Shown one piece after another: positions 6,087-6,660 of a stretch of 6,660 nucleotides of DNA. Each line of letters opens with the position of its first letter. Within the stretch, counting starts at the first letter, position 1. The stretch covers positions 1 to 6,660 of the forward strand of contig JAUVPO010000107.1 in the NCBI GenBank assembly GCA_030598625.1, given 5' to 3'. A program made the translations under genes and the position numbers. This DNA comes from Deferribacteres bacterium (GTDB lineage: Bacteria; Nitrospirota; Thermodesulfovibrionia; UBA6902). The notes below the pieces were generated by a model, which worked only from the letters and a program-made list of their open reading frames with translations, searched no databases and had not been told where the DNA came from.

Positions 6087-6356
6087 ATGCCAAAAAAAAT
6101 AGCGATCGTTGTCACGGACAGAAAACACGAGGCCCTGAGAATGGCTGTCGGGGCCACTCTTGCAAACGATGAAGTAAGCGTATTTATAATGGACGAAAAA
6201 CTCGAAATAGACTACGATATAAACGTAAATGTAGAGATGCTCGGTGATCTGAATGTCAAAATATTCACCAATAACAGGGAAAACCCGTTCGAGCATAAAA
6301 CCATTGAAGACATTGCGCTTATGCTACCGGAATATGACGTTGTTATCCCTTACTAA
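6087..6356 (+). CDS. Small DsrE-like protein of unknown function
   Basis: This is an 89-residue soluble protein. It starts with a hydrophobic strand (KKIAIVVTD), then a helix (RKHEALRMAVGATLANDE) and a second strand (VSVFIMD), ending in LPEYDVVIPY. This strand-helix-strand start, with the RMAVGATLA helix, resembles the DsrE/DsrF/TusD-like sulfur-relay fold. It is shorter than usual (those are about 110-130 residues) and has no cysteine, so it cannot act as a persulfide carrier in the known way. The family call comes from pattern memory and is tentative. There is only a weak ribosome site (GGGA about 10 bp upstream). It lies upstream of tig in the same direction with a 100-bp gap. That gap has its own promoter for tig, so co-transcription is possible but not required. 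Confidence 0.72.
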   Translation: MPKKIAIVVTDRKHEALRMAVGATLANDEVSVFIMDEKLEIDYDINVNVEMLGDLNVKIFTNNRENPFEHKTIEDIALMLPEYDVVIPY

Positions 6357-6393
6357 AGTCGGCGGGGCAAGCCATGTCCCTCAATGCTTCTGA

Positions 6394-6423
6394 TTGACAA
6401 AATATTTTGTATCATTTTAATAT
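6394..6423 (+). promoter_or_regulatory. tig promoter overlapped by a 14-bp palindrome
   Basis: A perfect -35 hexamer TTGACA (6394-6399) is followed by TAATAT (6418-6423, 18-bp spacer) or TTTAAT (6416-6421, 16-bp spacer) as the -10. The predicted start leaves a leader of about 25-30 nt to ATG 6457. A perfect 14-bp palindrome, ACAAAATATTTTGT (6397-6410), overlaps the last three bases of the -35 and fills half the spacer. It could be an operator, but AT-rich palindromes of this size also arise by chance. Confidence 0.6.
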
Positions 6424-6456
6424 TATAATTAAATAAAATTTGTTCAGAGGTAATAT

Positions 6457-6660
6457 ATGATCCAGAAAATAGAAGAATTATCATCTACAACCAGAAGGCT
6501 TCAGATCAATGTTCCGAATGAAGTCATTCAATCCGAAACAGCCATGATTTACAATGAAATCAAAGCAACGACAAAACTTCCCGGATTCAGACAGGGCAAG
6601 GTGCCGCAGGCCCTCCTTATAAAAAAATTCGGGAAAAACGTTGAGGCCCAGGTTATTGAA
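6457..6660 (+). CDS. tig: Trigger factor, N-terminal part (continues beyond the window)
   Basis: Trigger factor is the ribosome-bound chaperone and peptidyl-prolyl isomerase that meets nascent chains at the exit tunnel. The 68 visible residues belong to the N-terminal ribosome-binding domain. The signature GFRQGKVP is at 43-50, matching the position of the E. coli G43-F-R-K-G-K motif that contacts ribosomal protein L23. The opening RRLQINVPNEVI strand and the downstream ALLIKKFGKNVEAQVIE helix also fit. The start is ATG 6457, 6 bp after a Shine-Dalgarno AGAGG (6446-6450). The isomerase and substrate-binding domains lie outside. In many bacteria clpP and clpX follow, which cannot be checked here. 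Confidence 0.95.
   Translation, partial: MIQKIEELSSTTRRLQINVPNEVIQSETAMIYNEIKATTKLPGFRQGKVPQALLIKKFGKNVEAQVIE

Noticed and set aside
1..6660. CRISPR array, tRNA or rRNA gene, or prophage attachment site
   Set aside because: No regularly spaced repeats, cloverleaf-like segments, rRNA motifs or integrase genes were seen.

Overview
The window looks like chromosomal DNA from an environmental Gram-negative-type bacterium of moderate GC content. The signs are a lipobox peptide, PilZ domains, ordinary sigma70-like promoters and Shine-Dalgarno sites. The gene set (RecQ, trigger factor, a short DsrE-like protein, a GT2/radical SAM pair) and the GTAGGGGCA...TGCCCCTAC repeat would fit a Nitrospirota- or Desulfobacterota-like lineage. 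That placement is inference from style, not a search result.

Left part (1-2966). A 5'-partial recQ runs leftward off the window. Between it and a rightward gene lies a 385-base spacer with a 102-bp palindromic miniature element (10-bp perfect terminal inverted repeats). The rightward gene encodes an AAA_14/DUF4143 ATPase with a PD-(D/E)XK-like C-terminus. Its promoter overlaps an 8-bp inverted repeat and is placed so that transcription should begin at the ATG itself, so the message is probably leaderless. Facing it, and overlapping its 3' end, is a small gene not visible as a single open frame: a roughly 53-residue lipoprotein whose signal peptide and lipobox are split by a frameshift in a run of eight T's.

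Middle part (3177-5991). A PilZ protein was built by complete tandem duplication of one PilZ unit, and the first copy carries a further 48-bp in-frame tandem duplication. Converging on it is a two-gene leftward operon: a membrane-anchored family 2 glycosyltransferase followed 9 bp later by a radical SAM enzyme with a short SPASM/Twitch-like C-terminus.

Right part (5998-6660). An AT-rich divergent region separates the glycosyltransferase from a rightward 89-residue DsrE-like protein. The start of trigger factor (tig) follows, with a TTGACA promoter overlapped by a 14-bp palindrome.

How they may work together: recQ and tig are housekeeping. The GT2/radical SAM pair is probably one modification or envelope-biosynthesis function. 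The PilZ protein may sense c-di-GMP for surface behaviour. No functional link between the PilZ gene and the convergent operon is shown by the sequence.
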